Made by a program: the position numbers and the translations under genes | The notes under the pieces: model-generated | What the model saw: only the letters and a program-made list of their open reading frames with translations | Told to the model about the DNA's origin: nothing | Database searches by the model: none | Shown here: piece after piece, positions 34,119-45,827 of the stretch | How the letters are laid out: the number at the start of each line of letters is the position of its first letter | Numbering within the stretch: position 1 is the first letter of the stretch | Origin: Cylicocyclus nassatus | Taxonomy: Eukaryota > Nematoda > Chromadorea > Rhabditida > Strongylidae | Assembly: GCA_958299035.1 (NCBI GenBank) | Contig: CATQJL010000305.1 | Coordinates: 67,982,792-68,046,791 of the forward strand | DNA length: 64,000 bases | Direction: 5' to 3'

Positions 34119-37100
34119 TCAGATATGGTACATAGAGCCGTCACACCACCGATGAAGGGTCATCGGTGGGCCAATAGGACATGGATTGATCAGGCCTAAA
34201 ATCAATGCCAAGTTGGTATCATTCAGAAGACCAAAAAGGGAACTGGGTGTTTTACAGTTAAAAATTACTAGAACGTAAGATCTATCCTTACATCTCGGCA
34301 CAGGAAGACAAGGCGGATGGGCACAGTCGGGTTCGATAAGCTGACAGATATCTGCTCCATTGGTGCATCTGTAAATAAAAAATTTGTGCTCTTCAGATAC
34401 TGGCCGCTACGACATGAATAATAGATTGACAAAACACCGTTGACTGAATAAAAACTTTTAGCTGCGATAAACGAGAGAGTTTGTGGGAAAAACAAACCAA
34501 AAATTCGTCTACTTTCCTTATTTTCATGCACTCGAGACTGCATGCCATAAGCTACTTTTCATGGCCTCTTACATCTCTCCAGAATAAAAAATAGGACCCA
34601 CCGTACGTCTTCGCAGGCATTCCTACACTCACAAGCAGGATCGGGACATCCAAATACTGTCATTTTCAGGCCATGAGCGCATTGTTTTGAGCATTTTACT
34701 CCACAAAGTCTCAAATCTAGAATAACTAGCAAACTGGAATAATGTGTAGGAATACTACATATATTTGGAAGAAACTTCTAATAAGTTGCATTTTTGGGGA
34801 CAAGGCAAACAATAAGCTATTCAGCTTATAGCATTCCGAAATCTTTATGGGAAAACGTCATTCTTTTGTACAGTTATAGTCGCTCATACAGTTGAAATAA
34901 GTCTTCCGCTAAGCTACCCCCACTTCTTCCTGGTATTGTCGAACCCCGCGCATAGGTACCATAATGCCCGACTAAGCCCGTCGACGTTTGACAAATAAAG
35001 CACATAGCTAGCCATACGAGTCGCGCATAAAAGCTGACAGTGTGCAGCTGGGACTTTGTTTATCTACGGGAGAGCTTAGACTTTTTAATCCTAAACTTGA
35101 AATTTCACAAGGGTTTGGACTTTTGAGCGCTCAAGTTTCACACTTTGCTTGACAATGTACTGATGTCTTGACCGTTCCGGGTAGATGTCATGACAGGCGG
35201 CTTGACGTGATGGAGTCAGCAGGGTAAACATAGCGGTCAGTTCAGAGGATACCAGGGTAAGGATATGAATCCATAGGATCAATAGCCTATGATCGGCTTT
35301 TCTCGATAATCTACAGCAAATCAAGTAGAAGATTTATCTGACCGCTTTACCCTCACTAAAAAGACTACCCTCCTCTTCCTAGCAATTGCAGGAATTTTGG
35401 TGCCTTTTTAGAATTTGTGGGCCTTCAGAAAACATGGACACAATGTTTCTGCATACCTTAATAGTAAGTCAAGTCCTAGCTAATTGCTCCCGCGTATGCA
35501 ACATGTTTGTTAATACAAGTGGATCGGACCTCCCATTGACCTTAGTTGGGCAAATAGTCAAAGAGTACTTGAACCAGATCATATAGAAGGAATAGATAAC
35601 TTTAGGCTAAGTCATTTCACTTGAATTTGGCGCCGAAAATTCTCATAAAACCTAAGTCAAAAAATTGTTAATTAGAACGAAAAATTGTGTTGCAAGACAA
35701 TTATTTTCTATGCAAAATAACTCGAAAAATATTCGGTCTAAAATGCAATTTTTACCTCTACACATGCCGGCTCTTTTCATACCAACAGGTACAGATGATC
35801 CAGCAATTTCCATTCCGTAGTTTACGTCTACGCACCAACAAATTCGCTCATCGCATTGGATCGGAGAAAACTGAAATTTGCGGTGATATTCAAGGATGCA
35901 GATTTGCAGAATTTGATTCGAAAAGTGGAAACGATACTTACTTTTCCACTACTGTCGCATTTTGGCACATAGCCATACTTCAGCTTTTGTTCGGGAAGTT
36001 TCTTGACGGTTATTGCGAAGTGTATGCAATCTAAGTGATAAGTGATATGAAATACAAAGAAGAACTCGGCCATGGAAGATAAGAGAATTCAAGGGTCAAA
36101 AGAATATTAGAAAGTAAAAAAAGGAAGTCCTGGGATTCGTGATGTTGAGAGGTATGTAAGAAATGGATGTCCTGGAAAGACTCGTTACTCTTCAGCAAAA
36201 TTTTGCAGAATAGTTTATTTCATTAAAATCAAAATGATTTTGTATTTTAACTTACTCGTAGCTTTCGTTGGATCAACACATACAGAACCGCAGGCATTCT
36301 TACAGCATTTCTCCACATCCTTACAGTCTGTGTCATCCGAGCATTTTGTATAGGCTAAAAATGGCCCCTTGAGTTTGTATTACTACATTATGAAAAACTA
36401 TTCCCACTTGTGCACGCCTTCTCGTCACCGGCAGGAGGACACATTCCAGCTTTCTGTTGTGGAATAGGTGTTTTGACCGCGAAAGATCGATCTGAACTCA
36501 TTCCGATTTTTTTCTTACATATCAGTTTTTCAAGGAGGGGAGGAAACTGACCTATCATTAATGATACTGGCGCTATGGTAGCATTAACAGGACGTATTGG
36601 TTTACTCAATGCAGGGAGAACATTTGCTGTATCAGTAACTAGGCGATGAAAGGACCTCGCTTGAAAATGATTATTTTTCAAGAGTAGAAGAGAATAGAAT
36701 AACAATGATTTGAGAGCTCCTACAGAAGATAAAAGCAGTTGTTTTACCTTGTATAGGCTGTCCAGGTAATTGAGTTTCTATGGGGAAGCCTGCCAGCGGA
36801 AACATACATTTACGGCCACAACCATTTGAACAGCATATTTGATGCCCTAAGATGGTAATTAACTAACTTTACTCAAGATGGTGAAGTTGAATCTTTAGCA
36901 CCAAAGGCAATGTGTCGTTAGTAGAAGTTTCGAAAATATGAAACAGTGAAAATTTTAGAAATGAAAACAATTGATGAAAAAAAAGCGGCTAGCCATACGG
37001 GCTGAATTTTTAGCAAAGGTTCCAGGTTTATTTTTGTGCTCATTACAACAAAAAGAATTTTTCTTACAAAGAGTTTTTACACTTCTTCGATACTTTCTTT

Positions 37101-39872
37101 CATCTTTTTAGTTATTTTGAAGTATTTTGTGAAGCAGAAGAGAGGGCACTCGATAATTGTGAAAAAGCGTGGAAGCCCTCCGGTTGCTGTTCGCATTACC
37201 TTAGGTAACCTTGGCACTTTTTCAGGGTATACATGGTACTGAATGCTATCTTTCTATGAAAGTTCTTACAAACCTGGACAATCGCTATCCGTCTTACATT
37301 GCACGTTACATAATCCACCAATGATTCGAGGGCACTCGTGTCGCGGTGCACCTATTAACAGCGATAATTAGACTTTTTCATTGAGTTCATCCGGTCTCTT
37401 AGCTGGTCCCATTACTTGGACTGGTACGTAGCGTATATAAGAAGTCATTCGCACATTAGAAGATTTTATGCAGAAGCCTATTGTTCGTTTTTGTAGGAGC
37501 TGCAGCAGGGCCCTAGAGGTCACGAAAGTAAGCCCGGGGCAGATTCCTCAATATTTTTTTTCCAGAAAAATACATTTTTTCCATCTGTAACGGACTTAAC
37601 CGCCTTCAGAGGCTCAAAGTTCTCGCAGCTGCGGAGGTTGAATGGTTGAGTGACCCATTCGCTGGGCAATAAGATGTTCTGACTCTTCCGAATTTCGAAG
37701 ACGAGTAATTATCCGACGTCCACTAATTTTCCGCCTATATTGATCGTGAAAAGGACCAGTTATAGATGAAGGATGTGAGACAATATTATATCATAGGTAA
37801 TGATCGGGTAATTCAAAGAAGGAAACGTACCGAAAGAGGAGAAATATCCATAAATTACGCAGGCCTGAGACATTCATATCAGAAGAACAAAGCTCATGAG
37901 CATAATCAATGGCATAATTTCTTTTCAAAAAACTGTAATGACGAGATCACAAAAGTAGACGGCAAAGATTTGGTGATTGTAAAAAATTTGATTGATAAAT
38001 TCTGTTTTTCTAGCTATATCCAATTTTTGCAAGAAGACGTTACGTATCGGGGACTTCAAATGATAATTGCAGATATGTGGAAGAAGGAAGATTCCGGGCA
38101 AGAAGAGGACAGCAATATATAGAGGCGTAAAATATGTTAGGTAAATTGGTACTTTTCCGTTATCCGGACCCATTTTTTCAAAATGCTCTCATATTATAAG
38201 TTTTTTAGTCTAAGAATAATTTTTCATAGTTTTTACGATGTATGCCTCTTTGCCATGAGTCACGAAAAAATTGACTCGTTTGGGTCCAAATTTGACATGT
38301 TTATTCGAAATCATTTTCGGTAACGTAAAAGAGAATATGTGATTATTCTAAAACTGTTTAAGTGTTTTACATAAACACAAAACAATCATGAACATATTTT
38401 TGAACATTTCGCTTGCCTTCAGCAGTGATATGAATGTATTTCTTTCCTACCTTTTTCGCCATGCGAATTTAGCCGAAAAATCTACAAATGATAGTCTGAA
38501 TTACCTGGCTGCTACTCATTTCGCCTTTCAAATGACAGAATCCTAGAGCACTTCTCTATCCTGACAAGGGAATGGTCAGAAATCGAAGTGGAAAATCCAT
38601 ATGAGCTGCATACCATTAGTTAAAGCATAAAACGCTGACTCTAAATGTGTCTTCCTTATCTGCAGAGCGCTTCTGTGGACGAAATTATAAGTCGTTAAAG
38701 GCCGTTATTTTGCTAAGAAATTATGTGTGTAAAGGGCAAACTCGGCCGTACAGAGCCATACCCGGCTCAGTGCAAGACCAAAACATGCAACTAGGTCACT
38801 TCATATAATCAGTACCTAAAGGTGAGCGAAAAGGGCAATAATGCGCCTAATCTCGCAATTTTTGTGTACGATTTTTTCGCACTAAAGCTGATCATAACTT
38901 CGCTTACAAAGGCGCTCTGCAGATACGGAAGGCAGATTTGAAATCAGCATTTTATGCTGCATCGAATGGTATGCAGCTTGTATGGATTGGCCACTTCGAC
39001 TTCTGACCATTCCCTTGTGAGCAAGTCTAACCTATTCATCGATGATGAGATGTCATTATTATTATGATAATGTTCACTTTGAAATGTTTGGTCGAAATGA
39101 GGTCAAAATCAACTGAAAAACAGATTGAACTTATACATTGCTAGGTAGGGTAGCATAAACTTTTGGTAAAAACTGTTGAACATGTAGATGACATGCCAAA
39201 TTTTTTTTATACGTGGCAGAAGTTTGACACTCCCTCTTGTGAAGCTGAGATAAAATATGGCACAAGGATGGAAGCAATCTCTTTCCTTGAAAAAATGGTT
39301 CCGGATAGCGGACAGGTACCGGTAAATTTATCAGGGAAAGGCATCGATGAAATTCAGGTGAAAAGAAAGGGACGAGGCAAAGGAGGTCGCTGAAAAGTAT
39401 TATGGAGGACGAGGATTGATTCAATCAAGCAGTACTATTTCTTGCGCAATAATACCTAATTTTGTTAAGCTATATCTTGAATGGTAAAAGGTAAAAGAAG
39501 ATATTCTTGACAAGTGAATCAGATCATTGTCGACTGCAGTTTTTCATCTAGTAAAGAATAATCAGCCATTCTCACCTGTATTAGAAATACATCCAGCAAC
39601 ACCTCCGATAACAGTGCAATGTTCGCCAATAGCACAGAGTTTGAACTTAAGAAAATTATAGCCAAATTCTACAGCATCATTTGCTATCCATAGCCTACCT
39701 GGCAAGGATCCGCGGCACATTCGCATGCGCATTCCTCGTTATTTTGACGTCGATATCCATTTATACACAATAAATTACAATTTGATGGCCGAATAGCACA
39801 AGAATCCTTAATAAGAGGAGGGAAAACTGCAACACTAATGACCTCAGCGTAGCAATATAGTAGCAGAATCAT
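34119..39872 (-). CDS. Secreted WAP / thyroglobulin-1 / antistasin-like inhibitor, intact copy
   Basis: Twelve exons: 39699-39872, 39576-39645, 37274-37351, 36748-36846, 36552-36638, 36408-36491, 36256-36354, 35942-36030, 35756-35870, 34602-34716, 34292-34368 and 34119-34195. They total 1164 bases (387 residues plus TGA), with all phases consistent and GT-AG introns. Residues 1-14 (MILLLYCYAEVISV) are a signal peptide. A Cys-rich antistasin-like part follows (to about 81), then a WAP (about 84-120; CNVQCKTDSDC, GHQICCSNGC), a Cys-free linker, a second WAP (about 187-225), and a thyroglobulin type-1 domain (about 231-298) with VPKCDSSGKFSPIQC and CWCV. A second antistasin-like region (about 299-362; GCPDPACECRNAC) and a short tail end it. 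Family knowledge suggests an extracellular inhibitor of serine (WAP, antistasin) and cysteine or aspartic (thyropin) proteases. The start is the ATG at 39872; an upstream GTG is not needed. Confidence 0.82.
37766..38122 (+). CDS. Unrecognised 118-residue ORF in intron 2 of the inhibitor gene
   Basis: A full open frame from ATG to TAG lies on the strand opposite the host gene. It is charged, with KNKAHEHNQWHNFFSKNC and an acidic end (KKEDSGQEEDSNI), and has no signal peptide or membrane segment. The copy-A partner at 7106 is frameshifted, so if this was a gene it decayed there together with the inhibitor. A 1173-bp element inserted just after the stop. It could be a nested gene, an exon of a longer gene, or transposon-derived. 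I recognise no family. Confidence 0.3.
   Translation: MKDVRQYYIIGNDRVIQRRKRTERGEISINYAGLRHSYQKNKAHEHNQWHNFFSKNCNDEITKVDGKDLVIVKNLIDKFCFSSYIQFLQEDVTYRGLQMIIADMWKKEDSGQEEDSNI
38148..39320. mobile_element. 1173-bp terminal-inverted-repeat element with 8-bp target duplication
   Basis: The target duplication GGTAAATT lies at 38140-38147 and 39321-39328; copy A has the single uninterrupted site near 7474. The ends are GGTACTTTTCCGTTATCCGG and the complement of GGTACCTGTCCGCTATCCGG, alike for about 35 bp. An 8-bp duplication fits the hAT, Merlin or P groups; GG ends lean to Merlin, but this is weak. A 454-bp foldback (38564-39017) sits inside. The plus frame at 39163-39393 is a by-product that runs from the element into host DNA. 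No transposase is recognised. Confidence 0.85.
38564..39017. mobile_element. Foldback element, ACAAGGG family, copy 2 (nested)
   Basis: Inverted arms begin ACAAGGGAATGGTCAGAAAT and end with the complement CTGACCATTCCCTTGT. Both arms carry TCGAAGTGG and a GCGCTTCTG/CTCTGCAGATA block, as in the element at 16689-17154. It lies within the 1173-bp element and is either a nested insertion or its own inner inverted repeat. Confidence 0.65.
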
Positions 39873-39885
39873 GGCGATTAGCACA

Positions 39886-42181
39886 GTTTCGAGTTAAACA
39901 TTAATAGAAATCGATCTTGGTGTTAGGCAGTAGAGGAATACGGCTTGTTTCACTTCATTTTCGATCTGGTTTCGACAATCGACGAGCTGGGAAGGAGAGA
40001 GACCGGTAGCGGGGTGTGACTACCGTGCGTGGTAGGCGTGGTCAATGTTTGATGTGTTCACGATTGAGTTGTTGGCTCGGAACAACAAACAGTAGATGTT
40101 TTGACTTTTGTGACGTATTAAGTAATGAAAAAAAGAACATCCGAAATCAAACGATTTTATATGTCTTGCAACAAAAAATTGTGAAAAAAAATTGCTTGAA
40201 AATGTCCATAAACCATATCATCTTATGGTCCAAAAGTTCGCATTTTAAATCCATCAACTCCTTTGCAACGACAAACTCAAACAATACTAGAGGCACTAGG
40301 TTTTTGTCAGACAATATTTCTTTAGTGATTTTACGAGTACGTTGGTCTATGAAGTTAAATCATCGTATTTAGCTTGCTTAGCCTTAGCTTACTTCCGAAT
40401 TTTTATTCCAAACTTTTAATGCAGCTTTGACCACCAACAGAGATAGCAAAGCTTTTGCACATGTCTAAGTTGGCTGTAAATATTTTCGTTCCGAAATGCA
40501 GATTTTCAATAAAATTTAGGTTAGGCGAGACATTTCGAAGCTACTGTAAATTCGAACTTAAAATCTTTTAGCAAAGAAAGAAATCTTTCATTAGCTTCAA
40601 ATCCAGAGACTCAGTCCCTCAACTTTCTAACTTTTTTTCCATGTTGTCATGGATGCACAAACGAGTTACTTGACTTAGAAACTGGATGCACACAAGTTCT
40701 CGCGAATAAGAATAAAATTTGTAATTGCTAAGTCAAACTTCAATAGTGGGAATTGTAGGAACAAAAAATCTTCTCTTTTTGCGCGTCACAAAAAACTAAT
40801 GTTTTACAATCTTTACACCTTTTCTTCAAAAAAAAATCTCGAGCAAAGTACACATTCTAATTATTGAATCACTCTTTCTAGAATTACCAAGATTTTGAAT
40901 AAAATTCGTATGCAACGTATCTGCGAGTAGCTAGAACAACAGAAATCATTCATTAGCCAAGCTAATAGTGCTTTTTCATCACATGCTTCTTACGCATAAA
41001 AATCTTGCATTTGCTGCATTTATTGAGAATACTAGAGGTTTTATTGTGAACTCCAAATGGAATAAAAATTTCGAGATGAACTTTTGACAGAGACGTGGGA
41101 GCGGCACAAATCAACGATTGAAAAGAATGGTTCAACATTGGCCTTTTAGCATTTTCAAGAACCAAATTTGGAAATACAGCTTGAGTGGTTTCGACAACTT
41201 GTATCGTCGGGACATGCCAACGTTCATGCTTTCATTGAGCAGCGCCAAAAAGCTATTGTTTTACTTTTTGTAAAATATCAGAAACAGAATAGTTCTCTGA
41301 AAATGGAGGAGTTCGAATATATTCAACACAAGTGGAACTATGGGTTATCTAGATGGATCTAATACAGATGTGTCCTCTCAAATTGTGGTGAATTTCTGAA
41401 AACACATGATGTTATTGTTCTCCTAAAATTTAGTCAAAAATCTTTGAATATGCTGCTAACAGCAATTTTGTAAATGTGTGAGCCAATATTTCGCAATAAC
41501 CGTCAAAATCAGCAAGGGTATCTCAAAAGATAGTTATAAGCACTTTGTGTCTTACTTTCTAAGTTGCACAAGTACTTGCTTACCATTGGTTTGCGAGTTT
41601 TGAACCAAACCATGGAAAAATTATCCAGTCGAACATACGCTTCGAAAGAATTAATGAAAGAATTTAGAAGTAAACCATTTAAAAGGGAAACAACTCTTAA
41701 AACTTTGTTTTTCTTGCTGTTTGTTTTTCTGCTTTGACACTTGGAGAAAACTGTTGGTTGGAAGTAATCGAAGACGACATCAAAGGATTCCAGGCGTTTA
41801 TTTACTCGACATTACGTTGAACAGGAGTGCTGACAAGGAAAGAGGCCTCAACCATAAATTACAGTTTACCCTCCTGGAAGGAAGAGCACACCAAGTGAGT
41901 TAGGTAAGCAGTGGACGTGATTGTGATGGAAACATCTTACGAGGTTATAAGTTGATATCTACGAGCTGACAAGCTGCAATAAACAGGAACTTAAAATAGA
42001 CTTGCAGATTACTCTATATTAGTCTTGTTCATGCCTTCACTTTCATAGTGTAGTTTTTGCAATCTATCTCACACTTTATAGCGATTCCCGTATTTGTGAA
42101 AAGATAAAAATCAGGCACCTGAAAGATTCCAATTCACTCTCAATTGCCTTCGAAGTGTATTTTGCTTGTTTTGGACGATAT
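39886..42181. other. Copy-B upstream region without a clear gene
   Basis: This is DNA upstream of the intact inhibitor gene and presumably contains its promoter. It matches copy A at 8040-10380. The plus frame 41168-41362 (64 residues) is open here, but its first part is broken in copy A. No TATA box or other site could be assigned to the inhibitor gene with confidence. Confidence 0.4.
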
Positions 42182-44687
42182 TTATTATTTATTGCGTAGG
42201 AATTTCCTATGCATATTACATTCAACAGAACACAAAATCTAAACAACACAAATCAACACAACAAACTAGAAAGGCCTAACAATCATATAAGGAACTATGG
42301 CGAAAGAAGATAGTTCTCAAGAATCATTTTAAACTGAGACAATTTTAAAGGAAGCATACCCTTTCTCATCATTTTATCTAGATCGCCGCTGACTCTGTTT
42401 GTAAAGAATCTTCTTCTCACATTCCTCCCTGCTCTTGGTATTACCATTTTTTGAGGTCCGCCTCTAGTAATAGAACTTCTAGTCTCAAAGAAATTGGCGG
42501 GATTAAGTCGGCAATCTCCGAATAATATTTTGTGAGCCATAATAAGATCAAGCTTTCTTCTTCTATTGCACAGGCTGACCAACATTTCGATCCTTTCCGT
42601 TGGGTAAAAGTTCGTATTTGAGGCCTTTGGTTCTAATCAATAATTTCCTTGTAAAGCAGTTTTGCACTCTTTCTAGTACTTGTACAGTTCTCTGCTTCGC
42701 TGGATTGAAGAACGTTCCATACTCCAATAGAGGTCTTATAAACCTTAATAAACCTTATATGCCCTCATGAGAATGTCAACATTAGTTGTGGAAAGGGCTC
42801 TAAACAAATTATATACTGCCGAAATTCCTTTAGTTGCAAGGTTTTCGCAATGTTTATCGAAATCCAGCCGATTGTTCACTAAAAACCCCAAATCTCTTGT
42901 CTCATCAACATAATCAATAACTTCACCCTTTGTGCGGTAATTGTAATCCATAACCGGAGGTCCTAGGTGAAGAACTTTAGTTTTCTCTTGTGAAATGGGC
43001 AATTTCCAGATATCAGACCATTCTACTATTCGGTTCAAAGCATCTTGCATCTTCTCCTTATCTACCATTCCTGCTACTGGATTGTATATCTTGAAATCGT
43101 CTGCAAATCCACAGCACGTCACTCCTACCTCGAAAACTAAGTGAGAAATCTTATATGTGTAGATATTAAAGAGAATTGGAGACAACACTCCGCCTTGTGG
43201 GACTCCACTGGGCATTGCCCTCAAGCTAGAAAAAGCTTCACCAATGTGAACACTGAACGTACGATTATCTAGAAAGGAAGCAATCCACGAAATAGAGGGA
43301 TGAATTCCAACCAGCTTTAGCTTCAATATAAGTCTCGAATGCGACACCTTGTCAAAAGCCTTCGTAAAATCCAGAAGACAACATCAATCACCTTATTATG
43401 CTCCAACCAACAAGTCCAGTCATTTAGTGAGTACAACATGGAAGTTACATTGATTTGCCCTTCTGAAACCCGTGCTGTGCTTGCGAAATTATGCTTTGGT
43501 TTTCCAGATGTTTTAGTATTGCCTTTTTGATAATTTTCTCAAATAATCTAGCAAATATTGATGTGATACTCACTGGCCGATAATTTGAGACACTACCGCG
43601 CTGTTTCTTTTTGGGAATAGGTGTCACAAACGAGACTTTCCATCTATGTGGAACTTCTGATCGCATCAAGCTAAGATTGAATATGAACTGCAACGGTCTC
43701 GAAATGACGTGTGCGACCTCTTTGATGAAATGCAATGGTAAGAAATCAGGAGTCAGAGATTTGGAATCTGGCCATTTGCTGAGTAGCTCATAGATCTCAA
43801 CGTCATTGAAATAAGTGTAGTCCCTCATAGCCTGGAACCTAGGCTGAGTGGTATCAGAAAGTATGTCTTCACAACTATCCCTCTCAAAAGCACTTTCAAA
43901 CATGTCAGCAAAGCCCTCAACTTTATCTAAGTCGGAAATCAAAACCTCACCCGTTTTCGAGCGAATGACTTCTATCGGATTTTTGGCCTTAAGCCTTCGG
44001 TTAACGAGTTGATAGAAAGCTGACTTATTTCCTGATTCAATTATCTTCCTTTCTAGATAAGCGTTATATCTTTTTAGTCTTTTTTCCAGCCTCAGACTAA
44101 TTGCTTTGAACTGTACCAGATCTCTTTCTTACCGGTATTCGTAGCTTTAAACCAAGCTTTCGTCTTCAGATGGGAAAGTCTCTCTATGTTTTGGGCACGG
44201 TATACTTGCCCACAGCTACCATTTTCGTGGGCACGAAAAGATCGATGGTATGGTGAAGTATGAATATGAGTAATTCATACATTTCGTTGACTGTATCAGC
44301 CGCATTCAAGGAACCACACCAAATCGTTTCTAAGTACTTCACAGCACCAACCATGTCGGCCTTTTTGTAGTCTCTTCTTAAAATATAATTATTTTGGACC
44401 TCACCGCTACTATTCATTCGAAAACTAATGAGTGCATGATCGCTTGATCCAACTGGTGGTTCAACTGTAACATTAGTCACCAGACCTTTGTCATTGGTAA
44501 AAACCAAAGCAAGGATACTCTTACCCAAAGTGTACGATTTGACTTTCTGTATAAGCTGGTGACTAATGCACATATTCAGAAAATTTCTCGCCGCAACATT
44601 GCCCTTTGGTACAGCAAAAGTGTCCCAATCGATAGCGGGCAAGTTAAAGCCCCTAGTACTACGGATGGATATTCACAAGATACAAGA
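42182..44687 (-). mobile_element. CR1-like non-LTR retrotransposon, 3' part (split by BEL element)
   Basis: Read from right to left, the remainder of the endonuclease comes first (NLPAIDWDTF near 44640, SSDHALISF), with a one-base frame break just before it. The reverse transcriptase follows at 43942-42745 (PIPKKKQRGSVSNYRPVSIT, MPSGVPQGGVLSPILFNIY, CGFADDFKIYN) and a C-terminal region at 42585-42295 ending in RRRFFTNRV. Frames change near 43450 and 43350, so it is not intact. GDFNLP-type endonuclease and FADD-type RT sequences place it in the CR1/Jockey group. The 3' end near 42184 is an AT-rich tail and abuts DNA shared with copy A. Confidence 0.85.
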
Positions 44688-44801
44688 TATACGAACTTGC
44701 GGTTCGTATCATTCTTTGGACCCTGAGGAACGCACGGCGCGCAAGGTGGGAATAGGCCCGAAGATTTCCCACAGCATAATGTTCTTTGATAGCTTATCAA
44801 C
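44688..44801 (+). repeat. 5' LTR fragment of the BEL element
   Basis: The first 114 bases match the start of the 3' LTR (55793-55906) with about one difference. At 44801 the match stops and foldback I begins, so the rest of the LTR, the primer-binding site and the leader are missing. Confidence 0.9.
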
Positions 44802-45827
44802 TGTATCGGACCATGTCTTAGCCGTAACGATCCAATAAGATACCGCCGAGATTCAGGCTCTTGAAAAAACAAGTGAAAAACCGCTTTTTGAAATTCAACA
44901 GCGCATAACTTCTCCAGAATTGCATGAATCATGTTGCGACTTCATAGGTTGGATTCTCCTCATCAAGAGCTTTCAGGTGATATTTGATATGTGGGGGACT
45001 CAATGATTTTTGCGGCTCTAACCCAGGGTGGAGACTTTTCACCCCAAAGTCTCCACCTCGCCCAAATGTACTGGCCGGAGACCGCCAGTGGAGACTTTGG
45101 GGTGAAAAGTCTCCACCCCCGGCATATGCTGTGAGAGGCGCAAAACCCCCACATATTAAATATCATCTGAAAGCTCTTGATGAGGAGAATCCAACCTATG
45201 AAGTCGCAACATGATTCATGCAATTCTGGAGAAGTTATGCGCTGTTGAATTTCAAAAAGCGGTTTTTCACTTGTTTTTTCAAGAGCCTGAATCTCGGCGG
45301 TATCTTATTGGATCGTTACGGCTAAGACATGGTCCGATACAGCAATCCTTACTTTACAAAAGCTATAAAGTCGCAACATTGCACTCCTTCACATTCCAGA
45401 TTTATAGGAGTCTAAACGTCAGCTGTCACTAAGTAACCTAAAATCGCTTAATTTTTCAAAATTCTCGTTCTCGGCGGCCACTGCTCAGACCTAATTCTTT
45501 CACTGTCTGGTAGAACAACATTTGCTCTTCAAAACCTATGAAGTCGCAATTGCTGAGATCTTCAACCGCAAGATTTATGAAAATGGAAATTTCGCATAAT
45601 TTATCGTTATTTTATTATTCAAAATTCTGGTTCTCGGCGGTTATTTCATGGATCGACTTACTACATAGATATATGCTCCCAATACTTTCTTTTACCTTCC
45701 TTTTGCTTATTTTCCTTCTTTTGAGCTTCAACAAAAAATTTTTTTAAACCCAAAAGTGAAGGTGGTCACCCCGTACCAGCTCAAAAGTGAAGGTAGGCGG
45801 AGACTCGGCTCCGACTATCGCACCTCT
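44802..45827. mobile_element. Foldback element I, left arm truncated
   Basis: It is related to foldback II. The central hairpin (GGAGACTTTTCACCCCAAAG and complement, 45030-45115) separates a left arm of about 280 bp from a right arm of about 740 bp. GCGACTTCATAGG / CCTATGAAGTCGC recurs within. The right end (CAAAAGTGAAGGTGG ... ATCGCACCTCT) is the complement of foldback II's left end. The outer left arm is gone together with BEL leader sequence, pointing to one deletion across both. Confidence 0.8.

Noticed and set aside
39163..39393. 76-codon plus-strand frame with a basic tail
   Set aside because: It starts inside the 1173-bp element and ends in host DNA across the insertion border, so it is a chance fusion. 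Only the tail has a partner in copy A.
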